Shown piece after piece: positions 7,498-16,218 of a DNA stretch of 54,020 nt (position 1 is its first letter; the number at the start of each line of letters is the position of its first letter). This DNA comes from an uncultured Pseudomonadota bacterium (GTDB lineage Bacteria > Pseudomonadota > Alphaproteobacteria > UBA3830): NCBI GenBank assembly GCA_902796155.1, contig CADBNZ010000034.1, forward strand, positions 1 to 54,020. The letters run 5' to 3'. The notes beneath the pieces were generated by a model. The model was not told the DNA's origin. It searched no databases and saw nothing but the letters and a program-made list of their open reading frames with translations. Made by a program: the position numbers and the translations under genes.

Positions 7498-9672
7498 TTG
7501 GAACATATTCAATCAGCGAAACTTCGCGGGCAACTAGAAAGGATAACCTTTCAAAACGAAGAAAATGACTATATTGTCGCTCGTGTGCGCGTCAAAGATC
7601 GTTCAGATCTTGTAACAATAGTTGGAAATATTACTTCACCAACTCCTGGCGAGATTTTAGATATGTCTGGCGAGTGGATTACTCATCCGAAATTCGGTGA
7701 ACAATTTAAAGTACAGTCTTATAAAACTTCTGTTCCAGCATCAGTTGCTGGTATTACAAAATATTTAGGTTCAGGCCTCATAAAAGGCATTGGACCTGTT
7801 ATGGCAAAAAGAATTGTCGCAAAATTTGGTGAAAAAACCCTTGAAGTAATAGAACAATCTGTTGAAAGATTGCTTGAAATTCCTGGAATCGGGCAGCAGC
7901 GTGTTGATATGATAGGAAAAGCCTGGATTGAGCAAAAAGAGATCCGTACTGTTATGCTTTTTTTGCAATCCAATGGTGTTTCATCGGGGTATGCCAGCAA
8001 AATCTACAGGCAGTACGGAAAAAATTCGATTCAAGTTGTTACGGAAAATCCTTATCGACTAGCCTACGATATTTCGGGGATAGGTTTTATAATTGCTGAT
8101 CAAATTGCGAGAAAATTGGGATTCGAAGAAAATTCTCCGCAAAGAGCAGAAGCCGGCATTTTATATACATTGTTTAAGTTAACAGAAGACGGACATATTT
8201 TTTTTCCTATTGATGCGTTACTTTTGCAGACTTCTGAATTGTTAGGAGTAGATTTAAAAATTCTGGAACAAGCCATACAATCTCTATCAGAAGAGCAAAA
8301 AATTGTTCTCGAGGATATGAATACGGAGGAAGGTGAAACTACAAAAGCAGTTTTTCTGATGGGATATCATATCGCGGAAGAACAGATCGCGCATTTCCTC
8401 AAAAATATAAAAAATTCACCGAGAAGAATTCCGAATATAAATTCCGATCAAGCTTTAAAGTTTGTACACGATAATTTTTCTTTATCTCTTGCTGAATGCC
8501 AGAAAGAGGCGGTAAAGGCATCCTTGGAAAATAAAGTTCTTGTTATTACAGGACAGCCGGGAACAGGAAAAACGACAATAACTCGAGTAATACTGCAAAT
8601 TTTTGCGAGTTTTACGAATAAAATTTTGCTTGCAGCACCAACTGGAAGAGCGGCAAAACGTATGTCTGAAGCAACTAGATATGAAGCGAAAACGATTCAT
8701 CGCTTACTTGAATACAATGTTGCAAAAGGCTGTTTTCAAAAAAATGATCATTATCAACTTGATTGTGATTTAATCATTATTGATGAATCTTCTATGATTG
8801 ATACTCTGCTAATGTATCATTTACTTAAAGCAATTCCGTCTTTTGCGACAGTAATATTTATTGGTGATATAAATCAGCTGCCGTCGGTAGGTGCAGGAAG
8901 TATTTTGCGTGATATGATTGATTCGCGAAGCTTTTCGGTTATTGAATTAAACGAAATTTTCCGTCAATCAAGAAAATCGAACATCATTTTAAATGCTCAT
9001 AGAATTAACGAAGGAAAATTTCCTATTTTAGATAATGAAAACGACAGTGATTTTTATTTTATCGAGGAAGATGATTCAGAAAAAGCTTTGCAGAAAATAG
9101 TTTATATGGTTCAAGAACGCATTCCAAAAAGATTCGGATACAATTCCATGACTGATATACAAGTTTTAGCACCAATGAACAAAGGTGCAGTGGGAACTGG
9201 CGCTCTGAATGAGGCTCTTCAGCAAGCCCTTAATCCATCTGCATTTGAAGTAACTATTGGAATGCGGAAATTTCGTATCGCCGATAAAATAATGCAAATA
9301 AAAAATGATTACGATAAAGATGTCTTTAACGGTGATATTGGTTTTATAACAGAGATAAACACGGAAGAACATAGTATTTCGGTAAATATCGACGGTAGAG
9401 AAATCCATTATGATTATAGCGAACTAGATGAGTTGGTTCTTGCATATGCTGTTTCGATTCATAAAAGCCAAGGCAGCGAATACCCTGTCGTTGTGATTCC
9501 TATAGTTATGGCACACTACATAATGCTTGCCAGAAATCTCATATATACAGGAATAACCAGAGGGAAAAAATTGGTTGTGCTTATCGGAAGTAAAAAAGCG
9601 CTGTTTCTTGCTGTGAAAAATGATAAGACCGTAAAAAGATATACTCGATTAAGAGAGCGATTGTGCGAATAA
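7498..9672 (+). CDS. recD2: RecD2-type ATP-dependent DNA helicase (SF1B)
   Basis: 724 residues, the usual RecD2 length. The N-terminal OB-like and helix-hairpin-helix part (GLIKGIGPVMAKRIVAKFG, then LLEIPGIGQQRVDMIGKAW) marks RecD2 rather than the RecBCD subunit. Motif I GQPGTGKTT is at about 352-360, Walker B LIIIDESSMID at about 424-434, and IHKSQGSEYPVVVIP at about 653-667. The C-terminal motif VI region reads NLIYTGITRGKKL. It unwinds DNA 5'-3' and acts in repair. The start is TTG at 7498, chosen because the conserved sequence begins at once (AKLRGQLERITFQNEENDYI); the ribosome site is weak. The 3' end overlaps the next gene by 10 bases. Confidence 0.92.
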   Translation: MEHIQSAKLRGQLERITFQNEENDYIVARVRVKDRSDLVTIVGNITSPTPGEILDMSGEWITHPKFGEQFKVQSYKTSVPASVAGITKYLGSGLIKGIGPVMAKRIVAKFGEKTLEVIEQSVERLLEIPGIGQQRVDMIGKAWIEQKEIRTVMLFLQSNGVSSGYASKIYRQYGKNSIQVVTENPYRLAYDISGIGFIIADQIARKLGFEENSPQRAEAGILYTLFKLTEDGHIFFPIDALLLQTSELLGVDLKILEQAIQSLSEEQKIVLEDMNTEEGETTKAVFLMGYHIAEEQIAHFLKNIKNSPRRIPNINSDQALKFVHDNFSLSLAECQKEAVKASLENKVLVITGQPGTGKTTITRVILQIFASFTNKILLAAPTGRAAKRMSEATRYEAKTIHRLLEYNVAKGCFQKNDHYQLDCDLIIIDESSMIDTLLMYHLLKAIPSFATVIFIGDINQLPSVGAGSILRDMIDSRSFSVIELNEIFRQSRKSNIILNAHRINEGKFPILDNENDSDFYFIEEDDSEKALQKIVYMVQERIPKRFGYNSMTDIQVLAPMNKGAVGTGALNEALQQALNPSAFEVTIGMRKFRIADKIMQIKNDYDKDVFNGDIGFITEINTEEHSISVNIDGREIHYDYSELDELVLAYAVSIHKSQGSEYPVVVIPIVMAHYIMLARNLIYTGITRGKKLVVLIGSKKALFLAVKNDKTVKRYTRLRERLCE

Positions 9673-10550
9673 AAGAAATTTCTGCTAAGTCGGTTCTTCA
9701 TTATCATGATCGTGCATTTTCCACGAATTGGGATATAAATCCTTATAGAGGCTGTGCGCATAAATGCATATATTGTTTTGCGCAATATTCTCATAAGTAT
9801 TTAGATTCCAACGAATTTTTTGACGATCTTTTGGTAAAGACGAATGTGGCAGAAGCATTAGATACCGATTTTTCGAAAAGAAATTGGCAAGGGTGTCCTG
9901 TAAACCTTTGTGGTGTTACAGATCCATATCAACCTATCGAGAAACAATATAAATTAATGCCAAGGATTATTGAAACGTTTATGTGTCACAAAAATCCTAT
10001 GGTTATTACAACAAAATCAACCTTATTGCTGAGAGATTTAGATTTATTAGCAGAATTGAACAAAGTTGCCTATGTAAATATTCAAATATCGGCATCTGTT
10101 ATTGACGAAAGCATTCGTTCAAAAATCGAACCAAACGCATCTCCAACTATAGAAAGATTAGCTATGCTCAAAGAGATTACGAATCGAGGAATTGATACCG
10201 GCGTTTTAATGATGCCTATTATACCTTTTCTGACAGATAACATAGAAAATCTGGATGCAATATTTAGGTTTGCGAAAAATAACGATGCTCGCAATATAAT
10301 TCCTGCAATAATTCATTTACGGGGTGAAACGAAAAAATGTTTTTATGAGCATATTCAAAATTTATTTCCCGATTTGCTCCAGAAAATAACTCCTCTCTTT
10401 AAAGGCGCATATGTAGATAAAAGTTATGCAGAAAAATTTCAAAGAAATATTATGCAGCTACGTAAAAAATATAATTTCTATAACAAAATGCACAGGTGTT
10501 CTTGCGAAGCATTGCACAAAGAACCTCAGCTTAATTTGTTTTCTAGATAG
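9663..10550 (+). CDS. SPL-like radical SAM protein
   Basis: 295 residues from a GTG start overlapping the recD2 stop by 10 bases, so translation is probably coupled. NPYRGCAHKCIYCFAQYSHK contains the Cx3Cx2C cluster for the 4Fe-4S centre. VTDPYQPIEKQYKLMPRIIE and ITTKSTLLLRDLDLL are the conserved segments of spore-photoproduct-lyase-like proteins. The family performs SAM-dependent radical chemistry, and in the archetype repairs a thymine photoproduct. Most members outside spore formers have no assigned substrate. A second cysteine group near the end (RCSCEA) could hold an accessory centre. This copy is intact, unlike the paralogue at 958. Coupling with a repair helicase favours, but does not prove, a DNA-repair role. 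Confidence 0.85.
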   Translation: MRIKEISAKSVLHYHDRAFSTNWDINPYRGCAHKCIYCFAQYSHKYLDSNEFFDDLLVKTNVAEALDTDFSKRNWQGCPVNLCGVTDPYQPIEKQYKLMPRIIETFMCHKNPMVITTKSTLLLRDLDLLAELNKVAYVNIQISASVIDESIRSKIEPNASPTIERLAMLKEITNRGIDTGVLMMPIIPFLTDNIENLDAIFRFAKNNDARNIIPAIIHLRGETKKCFYEHIQNLFPDLLQKITPLFKGAYVDKSYAEKFQRNIMQLRKKYNFYNKMHRCSCEALHKEPQLNLFSR

Positions 10551-10775
10551 TAGTTCTGTGTTTTGATTTGTATATTTGAATCAGAATGACTACCGCTTGC
10601 TGTTGATTTCATGTTTTAATTCATAAAAGTTCAATTAGCAAAAGATTTAAGCCATTGAGATTTAAGTTCGCATTTTATTTTGGAACATGAAAATAATACA
10701 AACTATATATGATCTCAATTATCAGAATATCTATAGATTACGATGGATTCAATTGGATTAAGATAAATAGAATTT

Positions 10776-10849
10776 TGGCTGGGGAACCTGGATTCGAACC
10801 AAGGTTGCCCGGTCCAGAGCCGGGAGTTCTACCACTAAACCATTCCCCA
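10776..10849 (-). tRNA. tRNA-Gln (CTG)
   Basis: The minus strand folds as a full cloverleaf: acceptor TGGGGAA/TTCCCCA, anticodon stem CCCGG/CCGGG around loop CTCTGGA (anticodon CTG), T arm with TTCGAAT, discriminator G and encoded CCA. It stands alone, with gene-free stretches of about 225 bases (10551-10775) and 271 bases (10850-11120) on either side. Confidence 0.95.
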
Positions 10850-11120
10850 ATATGTAATAACGTTCTTAATCATACTTTTTTCAAAGATTTTGTCAATGTA
10901 ATTCACATAATTATTAGAAGTACCAACTAATACTATGACTTTTTTAAAATTATTAATCAGAAAACTTATGCAATAGATAAGCAGCTGATCGTAGAATTAT
11001 TTTACGCGCCACTATCCTTTAGAAAAGGATCTGAATCAAAATAAAGTAACAAGATACTGTGATTATTTATATTTCGTATAAGTAAGATTTCTCATATAAT
11101 ACTTACTAAATAAATATCTT

Positions 11121-11819
11121 CTATGCTAGCGTCTGTCTGTATTTCTCGAGTTCTTGCCTAAATCTTATGGATTCTTTCTCATTGATTTTATATTTCGGCC
11201 TCTCGAAATTTTTCGCCTTGATTTTTAAGTCTTTCAAAACCTCAACGCCTTTCTTGCCATTGCTGACATCAGATGATGAAGTATCGTTTTGCGCAAGCAA
11301 ATTTGCCGACGCGAAAGGATTTTTCACATTCATCCATGCAGTCTCGTGCATCCAGCTGTCGGAGCCATTGTTTCTGTTCCTCGTCTGGGATGATGAAGAA
11401 CTATTTTGATTCCGCGAGTTCCTTCGATTATTATTTTGCTGGCCTCTCGAATTCCCTTGCTGTTGCTGACCGTTTTGCGCTGTTCTACCTTTGTTATTAT
11501 TTCCTCTGTTATTGTTTCTTCTCGAAGATGATGCTTGATTTTGAGAGAAATCGTCTTCATTGCTGTATGAAGAATTGTTATTTTGCTGGCCTCTTCTTGT
11601 TTTCTTTTTTTTCTTCTTTTTCTTTTGTTGCGTTGCAGGGGCAGTCAAATCCTCTCCATATTTTTGGAAAACGTATTCCTGAACACACGGACACTGCTCT
11701 AATTCTTCTAAAGTTCTTGTATCCTCAGGTGTATTATCTTCATCATAATCCGACGCAATGCATGAATTTTGCATAAAAATCAATGAACAAAAACCGACAA
11801 CTTTCAATACTCTTTTCAT
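11121..11819 (-). CDS. Exported Asn/Ser/Gln-rich low-complexity protein
   Basis: About 232 residues from the ATG at 11819 (an upstream ATG at 11846 is less likely, because the signal peptide MKRVLKVVGFCSLIFMQNSC starts at the inner one). Position 20 of the signal (NSC) is a poor lipobox, so lipoprotein status is uncertain. A run of eight lysines is followed by about 100 residues of N, Q, S, G and R with repeated RGQQNNN and RNNNRGNNN blocks. A more ordered C-terminus follows (KGVEVLKDLKIKAKNFERPK, then ESIRFRQELEKYRQTLA). No known domain is recognised. Together with the lysine-rich protein at 5009 it suggests a class of exported disordered proteins. Confidence 0.7.
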   Translation of the reverse strand: MKRVLKVVGFCSLIFMQNSCIASDYDEDNTPEDTRTLEELEQCPCVQEYVFQKYGEDLTAPATQQKKKKKKKKTRRGQQNNNSSYSNEDDFSQNQASSSRRNNNRGNNNKGRTAQNGQQQQGNSRGQQNNNRRNSRNQNSSSSSQTRNRNNGSDSWMHETAWMNVKNPFASANLLAQNDTSSSDVSNGKKGVEVLKDLKIKAKNFERPKYKINEKESIRFRQELEKYRQTLA

Positions 11820-12013
11820 AACTATTTCCAACAATAACCATTCCATATTTATAGACTAAACAAAAATTATTAAAATTTCGTATGGAAAACAAAAAAAATA
11901 TGTCATTTGTCATTAACGTTTTTTCAATAAATCGGGGATTAACATTGCGAAAAAATCACGGTATTCTGTATACCATTATATTGTTGTTAAACGAGAGTTG
12001 TTGGAGAGTTTTT

Positions 12014-13516
12014 ATGGTAATAAACGTTTCATTTGTCGATGCTTTTCAAGATGGTTCCAGCGTAGTAGTTGGCGTTTATAGCGACGGAGAATTATCAGCA
12101 GGCGCAAAAAAAATCGATAGCGATGGAGAAATCGCAAAAATCGCAGGAAAAATAGCCTTTTCGGGCAAGTTATTTGAAACGGCTTCTTTCGTTTCAGCGA
12201 ATGAGAAGCGCCAATATGTTTTGCTGGTGGGTCTGGGAGAGCATGACAAAGTATTTTCAAATTATGAACTGCAAAAACTCGGTGCTGAAATATATTCATG
12301 CGCATCAAAATTTGAAAATTGCATTTTAGCTATCGGCGACGAAGATGTAAAAGGAGAAAAATCAGAAACACAAGCCATGATAGCATTTGGTGCTCTTCTG
12401 AAATCATGGAATTTTGATAAATATAAGTCCAAAAAAGATAAGAAAATCAAACTAAGCGAGCTCAAATGTATAGTTTCTGATGTTTCTGCAGCTGAAAAGA
12501 ATTTCACGGCATATAAAAATCTTGCAAAAGCAATCTTTCTGACACGTGAGGTTGTAGCAGAGCCTGCAAATGTCATCTATCCGGAAAGTTTGGCGTCCAA
12601 GTCATTGGAATTATTCAAAGTCGGAGTCGATGTAGAAATTCTCGATGAATATAAGATGAGAAACCTCGGAATGAACGCTCTTCTCGGAGTCGCTCAAGGC
12701 AGTGCTCATGAACCGAAAATGGTGATTTTGCGTTGGAACGGCAGCAAGAATCCGTCGGACGCGCCTATAGCCTTTGTTGGAAAAGGTGTAACGTTCGATA
12801 GCGGAGGAATCAGCATAAAGCCGTCTGACCATATGGAGGACATGCGGCATGATATGGCAGGCGCAGGAGCTGTTCTCGGATTGCTTAAAGCTATAGCACT
12901 CAACAAACTGCCTATCAATGTAGTTGGCGTAATGCCTCTTGTAGAGAATATGCCGTCTGGGACTGCGCAACGCCCTGGAGATATCGTAAAGTCCATGTCA
13001 GGGCAGACAATCGAGGTGTTGAATACTGATGCAGAGGGGCGTTTAATTCTTGCCGACGCTCTTTGGTACACGCAAGACAAATATAAGCCAAAAGCAATCA
13101 TCGATCTTGCAACATTAACCGGAGCAATTGTTGTTGCTCTAGGACATGAGTTCGCAGGTTTGTTCAGTAACAGCGATATTCTTGCGGAAAAAATCGAGGG
13201 AGCGGCGAAAAATACGGGCGAAAAGGTGTGGCGATTGCCTATGACAGAGCATTTCGATAAAGGAATCGATTCGGATGTCGCTGATATGCAAAATTGCGCA
13301 AAACCTGGAATACGAGCGGGAAGTATTACGGCAGCACAGTTCTTGAAAAGATTTGTAAACGGCACTCCGTGGGCGCATATCGATATTGCAGGCGTAGAAG
13401 TTTCATCAGGAAAGACATTTATTTGCAGCAACGGCGCTACAGGATTCGGCGTACAATTGCTGTACAATTTCCTCAGCAATCTCGGAACCGACGACGCCTT
13501 TGACGCAAATTCGTAG
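12014..13516 (+). CDS. pepA: Leucyl aminopeptidase (M17), cytosol aminopeptidase A
   Basis: 500 residues from ATG 12014, chosen over the frame's 5' extension (11882) because GGAGAG lies 8 bases upstream and M17 homology begins just after it. The signature NTDAEGRL is at residues 337-344. GKGVTFDSGGISIKPSDHME (about 256-275) holds metal-binding lysine and aspartate, and DMAGAGAVLG and DLATLTGAIVVALGHEFAGL are the usual M17 segments. It forms a hexameric two-metal exopeptidase that removes N-terminal residues from peptides in the cytoplasm. In many alphaproteobacteria pepA lies next to lptF; here the pilus cluster and repeats separate them. Confidence 0.97.
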   Translation: MVINVSFVDAFQDGSSVVVGVYSDGELSAGAKKIDSDGEIAKIAGKIAFSGKLFETASFVSANEKRQYVLLVGLGEHDKVFSNYELQKLGAEIYSCASKFENCILAIGDEDVKGEKSETQAMIAFGALLKSWNFDKYKSKKDKKIKLSELKCIVSDVSAAEKNFTAYKNLAKAIFLTREVVAEPANVIYPESLASKSLELFKVGVDVEILDEYKMRNLGMNALLGVAQGSAHEPKMVILRWNGSKNPSDAPIAFVGKGVTFDSGGISIKPSDHMEDMRHDMAGAGAVLGLLKAIALNKLPINVVGVMPLVENMPSGTAQRPGDIVKSMSGQTIEVLNTDAEGRLILADALWYTQDKYKPKAIIDLATLTGAIVVALGHEFAGLFSNSDILAEKIEGAAKNTGEKVWRLPMTEHFDKGIDSDVADMQNCAKPGIRAGSITAAQFLKRFVNGTPWAHIDIAGVEVSSGKTFICSNGATGFGVQLLYNFLSNLGTDDAFDANS

Positions 13517-13605
13517 GAATTTAACTGCGTAAAATCCAGGGAAAATAGGGGGCTTGCTGCCCAGAATTAAGGCAGCGAAGGATTCAAAGGGAAGACACAA
13601 CAGCG

Positions 13606-14073
13606 CTGGATTCTTCGCTTCGCTCAGAATGACGAAAGGGAAGGTGTAAGATAATTATGAGACGCCCTCACCAGGGACTGTAAGAGAAGCCTCCACCCGT
13701 CATTCTGAATGACCATAGGGAGTGATAAATCTCAGCAGTCTATTGCTATCTCCCCCTTGTCATTCTGAGCAACGCGAAGAATCCAGCGTTGTTGTAATGT
13801 TGTGTTTTTATAATTGTTGTTTTTCGAACTGGATCCTTCGGTCGCTTTGCTCCCTCAGGATGACGAGAGGGAAAAGGGCTCCTTTAGGATATCGAGGAGA
13901 CGCAGGAGGCGAAAGAGAAGGTGTAAGATAGTTATGAGGCGCCCTCATCAGGGACTATAAGAAAAGCCTAAAGCCCACTCCCTGGCATTCTGAACAACTG
14001 TAAGGAGTGATATAAATCTCGGCAGTCTGTTGCTATCTCTTCCCCGTCATTCTGAGCAACGCGAAGAATCCAG
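13606..14073. repeat. Dispersed palindromic repeat cluster, two direct copies
   Basis: Two copies of a roughly 150-base segment lie in the same orientation (13641-13786 and 13918-14073). Both begin aaggtgtaagat and end tgagcaacgcgaagaatccag. Unit 13757-13868 starts GTCATTCTGAGCAACGCGAA and ends with an imperfect inverted version finishing CTCAGGATGAC, so it is palindromic like a small non-autonomous element. An inverted partial copy is at 13606-13634. The same family recurs at 40312-40632. The cluster fills the interval between pepA and the TadE-like gene; there is no other gene in it. Confidence 0.85.
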
Positions 14074-14143
14074 TTATAAAGATTCATCCTTTCTTAACTA
14101 TTCTTCCTTAAAATCGGCTTATACAGAATCGGAGATCGTTGTC

Positions 14144-14869
14144 ATGTTGAAGTCATTCAAAATCATCCTGCAAAAATTGACGGGGGGGGATTTTCTTTTA
14201 CACCAGGCTCTTCGCTTCCGAAAATGTCACAAAGGCGGCATATTAATCGAATTTGCGTTCGGCATTCCCGTTTGTATCTCCCTTCTGTTTCTAGTTTCTG
14301 ACCATTACCGATTCCATGAACTGCAAAATAAACTCAAGGCGTCCGTATATCTTGCCGCAAGCATGCTTCAGCATATTACAAACAACAGATCAGATAAGCA
14401 GTTAACAAAAAGAGATTTTGCAAATATAGGGTATGCCAGTTGCCTGAATTTTTTTCACACAAATACTATGTTCACCCCATGGCCTTTTGGCGTGTACTAC
14501 GTTTTTGCCTGTTATTGGGTAAAGCGAGTCAACAGCAATAGCTACCAATGGCAACATTGCTATGGAACTACTTCTCCTTTCAAAACATCGCCTGCAGGAA
14601 TGAACCAAAATTGCAAAAGTATAGTAACGAAATCGTTAAGTGAAATAGAGTCTGCACATCCTAATTTAGTTTGCAACAAAGATGGAGATGAACGTGTACT
14701 CATAGAGGTTATTTATAGAAAAGCTATAGGTTTCGATAAAAAGAAGCTCGGATTTTTCTTATTAGAACCACAAGTATCAAAACCTGCTCTAGATAATAAT
14801 TCAAACAATGCTTTTATCTACTATTTAGTTATTACTCCAAAGCCTGGATTATTTCCAGCGAGGAATTAG
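14144..14869 (+). CDS. TadE-like membrane-anchored protein
   Basis: 241 residues from ATG 14144, with GGAG 10 bases upstream. The longer frame from 14030 would read through the dispersed repeat (encoding HSEQREESS) and is rejected as a start. Residues about 31-55 (KGGILIEFAFGIPVCISLLF) match the TadE/TadG pattern of a single N-terminal membrane helix with a conserved glutamate. The rest is an extracytoplasmic domain with several cysteines. TadE-like proteins are minor pilins or assembly factors of Flp/Tad pili. It converges with the prepilin-secretin operon at 14907-17849, which suggests a shared surface apparatus. No Tad ATPase or TadC is in the window. Confidence 0.6.
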   Translation: MLKSFKIILQKLTGGDFLLHQALRFRKCHKGGILIEFAFGIPVCISLLFLVSDHYRFHELQNKLKASVYLAASMLQHITNNRSDKQLTKRDFANIGYASCLNFFHTNTMFTPWPFGVYYVFACYWVKRVNSNSYQWQHCYGTTSPFKTSPAGMNQNCKSIVTKSLSEIESAHPNLVCNKDGDERVLIEVIYRKAIGFDKKKLGFFLLEPQVSKPALDNNSNNAFIYYLVITPKPGLFPARN

Positions 14870-14906
14870 GGGGACTATCCTTTCTAATACAGCGTCTGCC
14901 GCTCCA

Positions 14907-15623
14907 TCAAAATACAGCCTCTTCAGCATGGTTTTCCTTGTCGCAGGCGCAGCCTTTGAGGTAGTGTATCAAGAAAAAGTTTCGTCGTACCCAAAACGTA
15001 TGAACAGAAGGCGAAATAATGATGTTTTCGTCGGAAACTTGCGGCGGATTGTCTGCTGTATCTATCACAAACGCTACAATATCGTCATTTTTTGCGTTAG
15101 ATTTTATTTTTATTTTCGGAATAATCGCCGAGTTACAAAAATATTTGGGAGGAAACATCCAATTGGGATCGAAATAGATCGCCTCGCATGCTTCTGCCAG
15201 TGCTGGTTCAATCACATATACCAAAGGCCGTCCGTTGCCGTCAATTGTACATCTTTCAGCGATTCCGAGCGTATTAAACGGAACTGTACCGACAGCAGTA
15301 TCGACACTTTTGCTCTCTAGCCCCTTTCTTTCCGGTGATGATGGACGAGGCAAGCGCTTGTTTGTCGCAAGATAGGAAGCAAGCGCAGATGTCACAATCT
15401 CTATGTTATTCTTCGTTTTTTGCTCTCGTGCCGCGCGATTTATTGCGATTCCTCTTGTGAGAAAAAATCCCGAAATAAGCCCGATAACCGAAATTCCGAT
15501 AGCTATTTCCAGTAACAAAGAGCCGCTTCGGAGCCTTCGTTTACCATCGTACTCGCCTCTGTAGCTTCCTTTACCACAGCCTAAACATAATGACGCAATC
15601 GTTTCTTTTATTTTTGAGGTCAT
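14907..15623 (-). CDS. Type IV prepilin-like protein
   Basis: About 238 residues from ATG 15623 (a longer frame to 15698 overlaps the upstream gene more deeply). After a long basic leader comes RSG-SLLLEIAIGISVIGLI: cleavage after glycine, glutamate at mature position 5 and a hydrophobic helix, the class III signal processed by prepilin peptidase. The extracellular part has LATNKRLPRPSSPERKG and several cysteines near the end (KGCACDKE). It overlaps the 3' end of the preceding prepilin gene by 53 bases, so it is the last gene of the operon. The long leader is unusual and resembles type IVb prepilins. Confidence 0.72.
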   Translation of the reverse strand: MTSKIKETIASLCLGCGKGSYRGEYDGKRRLRSGSLLLEIAIGISVIGLISGFFLTRGIAINRAAREQKTKNNIEIVTSALASYLATNKRLPRPSSPERKGLESKSVDTAVGTVPFNTLGIAERCTIDGNGRPLVYVIEPALAEACEAIYFDPNWMFPPKYFCNSAIIPKIKIKSNAKNDDIVAFVIDTADNPPQVSDENIIISPSVHTFWVRRNFFLIHYLKGCACDKENHAEEAVF

Positions 15624-16218
15624 ATCGTTGTCCAATAGATGCAAGCCCGCTGCCCGTAGCCTTGAGCGTGCGAATTTCTCCCGATGATGGATCGCCATTG
15701 TCGTATTTTTTGTCTATGACATATGCGTCTTCCTGCGAAATAATTCCTGAGAAATTCATGTTGTTGCTTGTGCCTCTGCTCAAGATAATCCAAACGCCCT
15801 CATTTTCTCCAACGTTGCTTGCGACTGAATAATATCCGCCGAGTTTGCTCACAGGAAAGCCGTTAATTAACTCTGTACTCAGCAAACCGGACACGACGAG
15901 GTGCTTCCAAAACCTCTTTGCGTCGGATATAGATGAAATATTGCCGTTTCCGCTGCCGTTTTCCAACGAGCCATCAATCATATCCTTTGCGTTCGCGAAA
16001 TCCCCCGGCATTGCGCTGTATTTTTCCATAAACATTTGCGTTGCCATGCGAAAGGCGTTCACTTGGTCGACGACTGAGTTCAATTTTGCCGTGTGTATCA
16101 GCTCTTTTCCTTTTAAAGTCAGGCTAACGACCAATCCGACTACTACAATCGCAATTGCGACTTCTATTAATGAAAATCCTTTTTCTTTTTCCTTTATTTT
16201 TATTCCGAAAAATTTCAT
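15571..16218 (-). CDS. Type IV / type II prepilin-like protein
   Basis: 215 residues. EKG-FSLIEVAIAIVVVGLV at residues 12-31 is a textbook prepilin cleavage site with glutamate at +5. The segment EKYSAMPGDFANAKD resembles the pseudopilin-like proteins annotated as type II secretion proteins in Rickettsiales-type genomes. The product is inserted in the inner membrane, processed, and polymerised or used as a minor pilin in a fibre passing the secretin encoded just upstream. Its ATG overlaps the secretin stop by 4 bases. Which subunit is major cannot be told from sequence alone. Confidence 0.8.
   Translation of the reverse strand: MKFFGIKIKEKEKGFSLIEVAIAIVVVGLVVSLTLKGKELIHTAKLNSVVDQVNAFRMATQMFMEKYSAMPGDFANAKDMIDGSLENGSGNGNISSISDAKRFWKHLVVSGLLSTELINGFPVSKLGGYYSVASNVGENEGVWIILSRGTSNNMNFSGIISQEDAYVIDKKYDNGDPSSGEIRTLKATGSGLASIGQRYDLKNKRNDCVIMFRLW

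Noticed and set aside
10709-10930. 73-residue frame overlapping tRNA-Gln
   Set aside because: Runs antisense through a complete tRNA gene.
12706-13479. 257-residue frame antisense to pepA
   Set aside because: Shadow of the well-conserved pepA coding strand; no start signal and no recognisable protein features.
13722-13931. 69-residue frame within the repeat cluster
   Set aside because: Consists of the dispersed repeat (HSEQREESS and NWILRSL segments), which encodes the same peptides elsewhere without being a gene.
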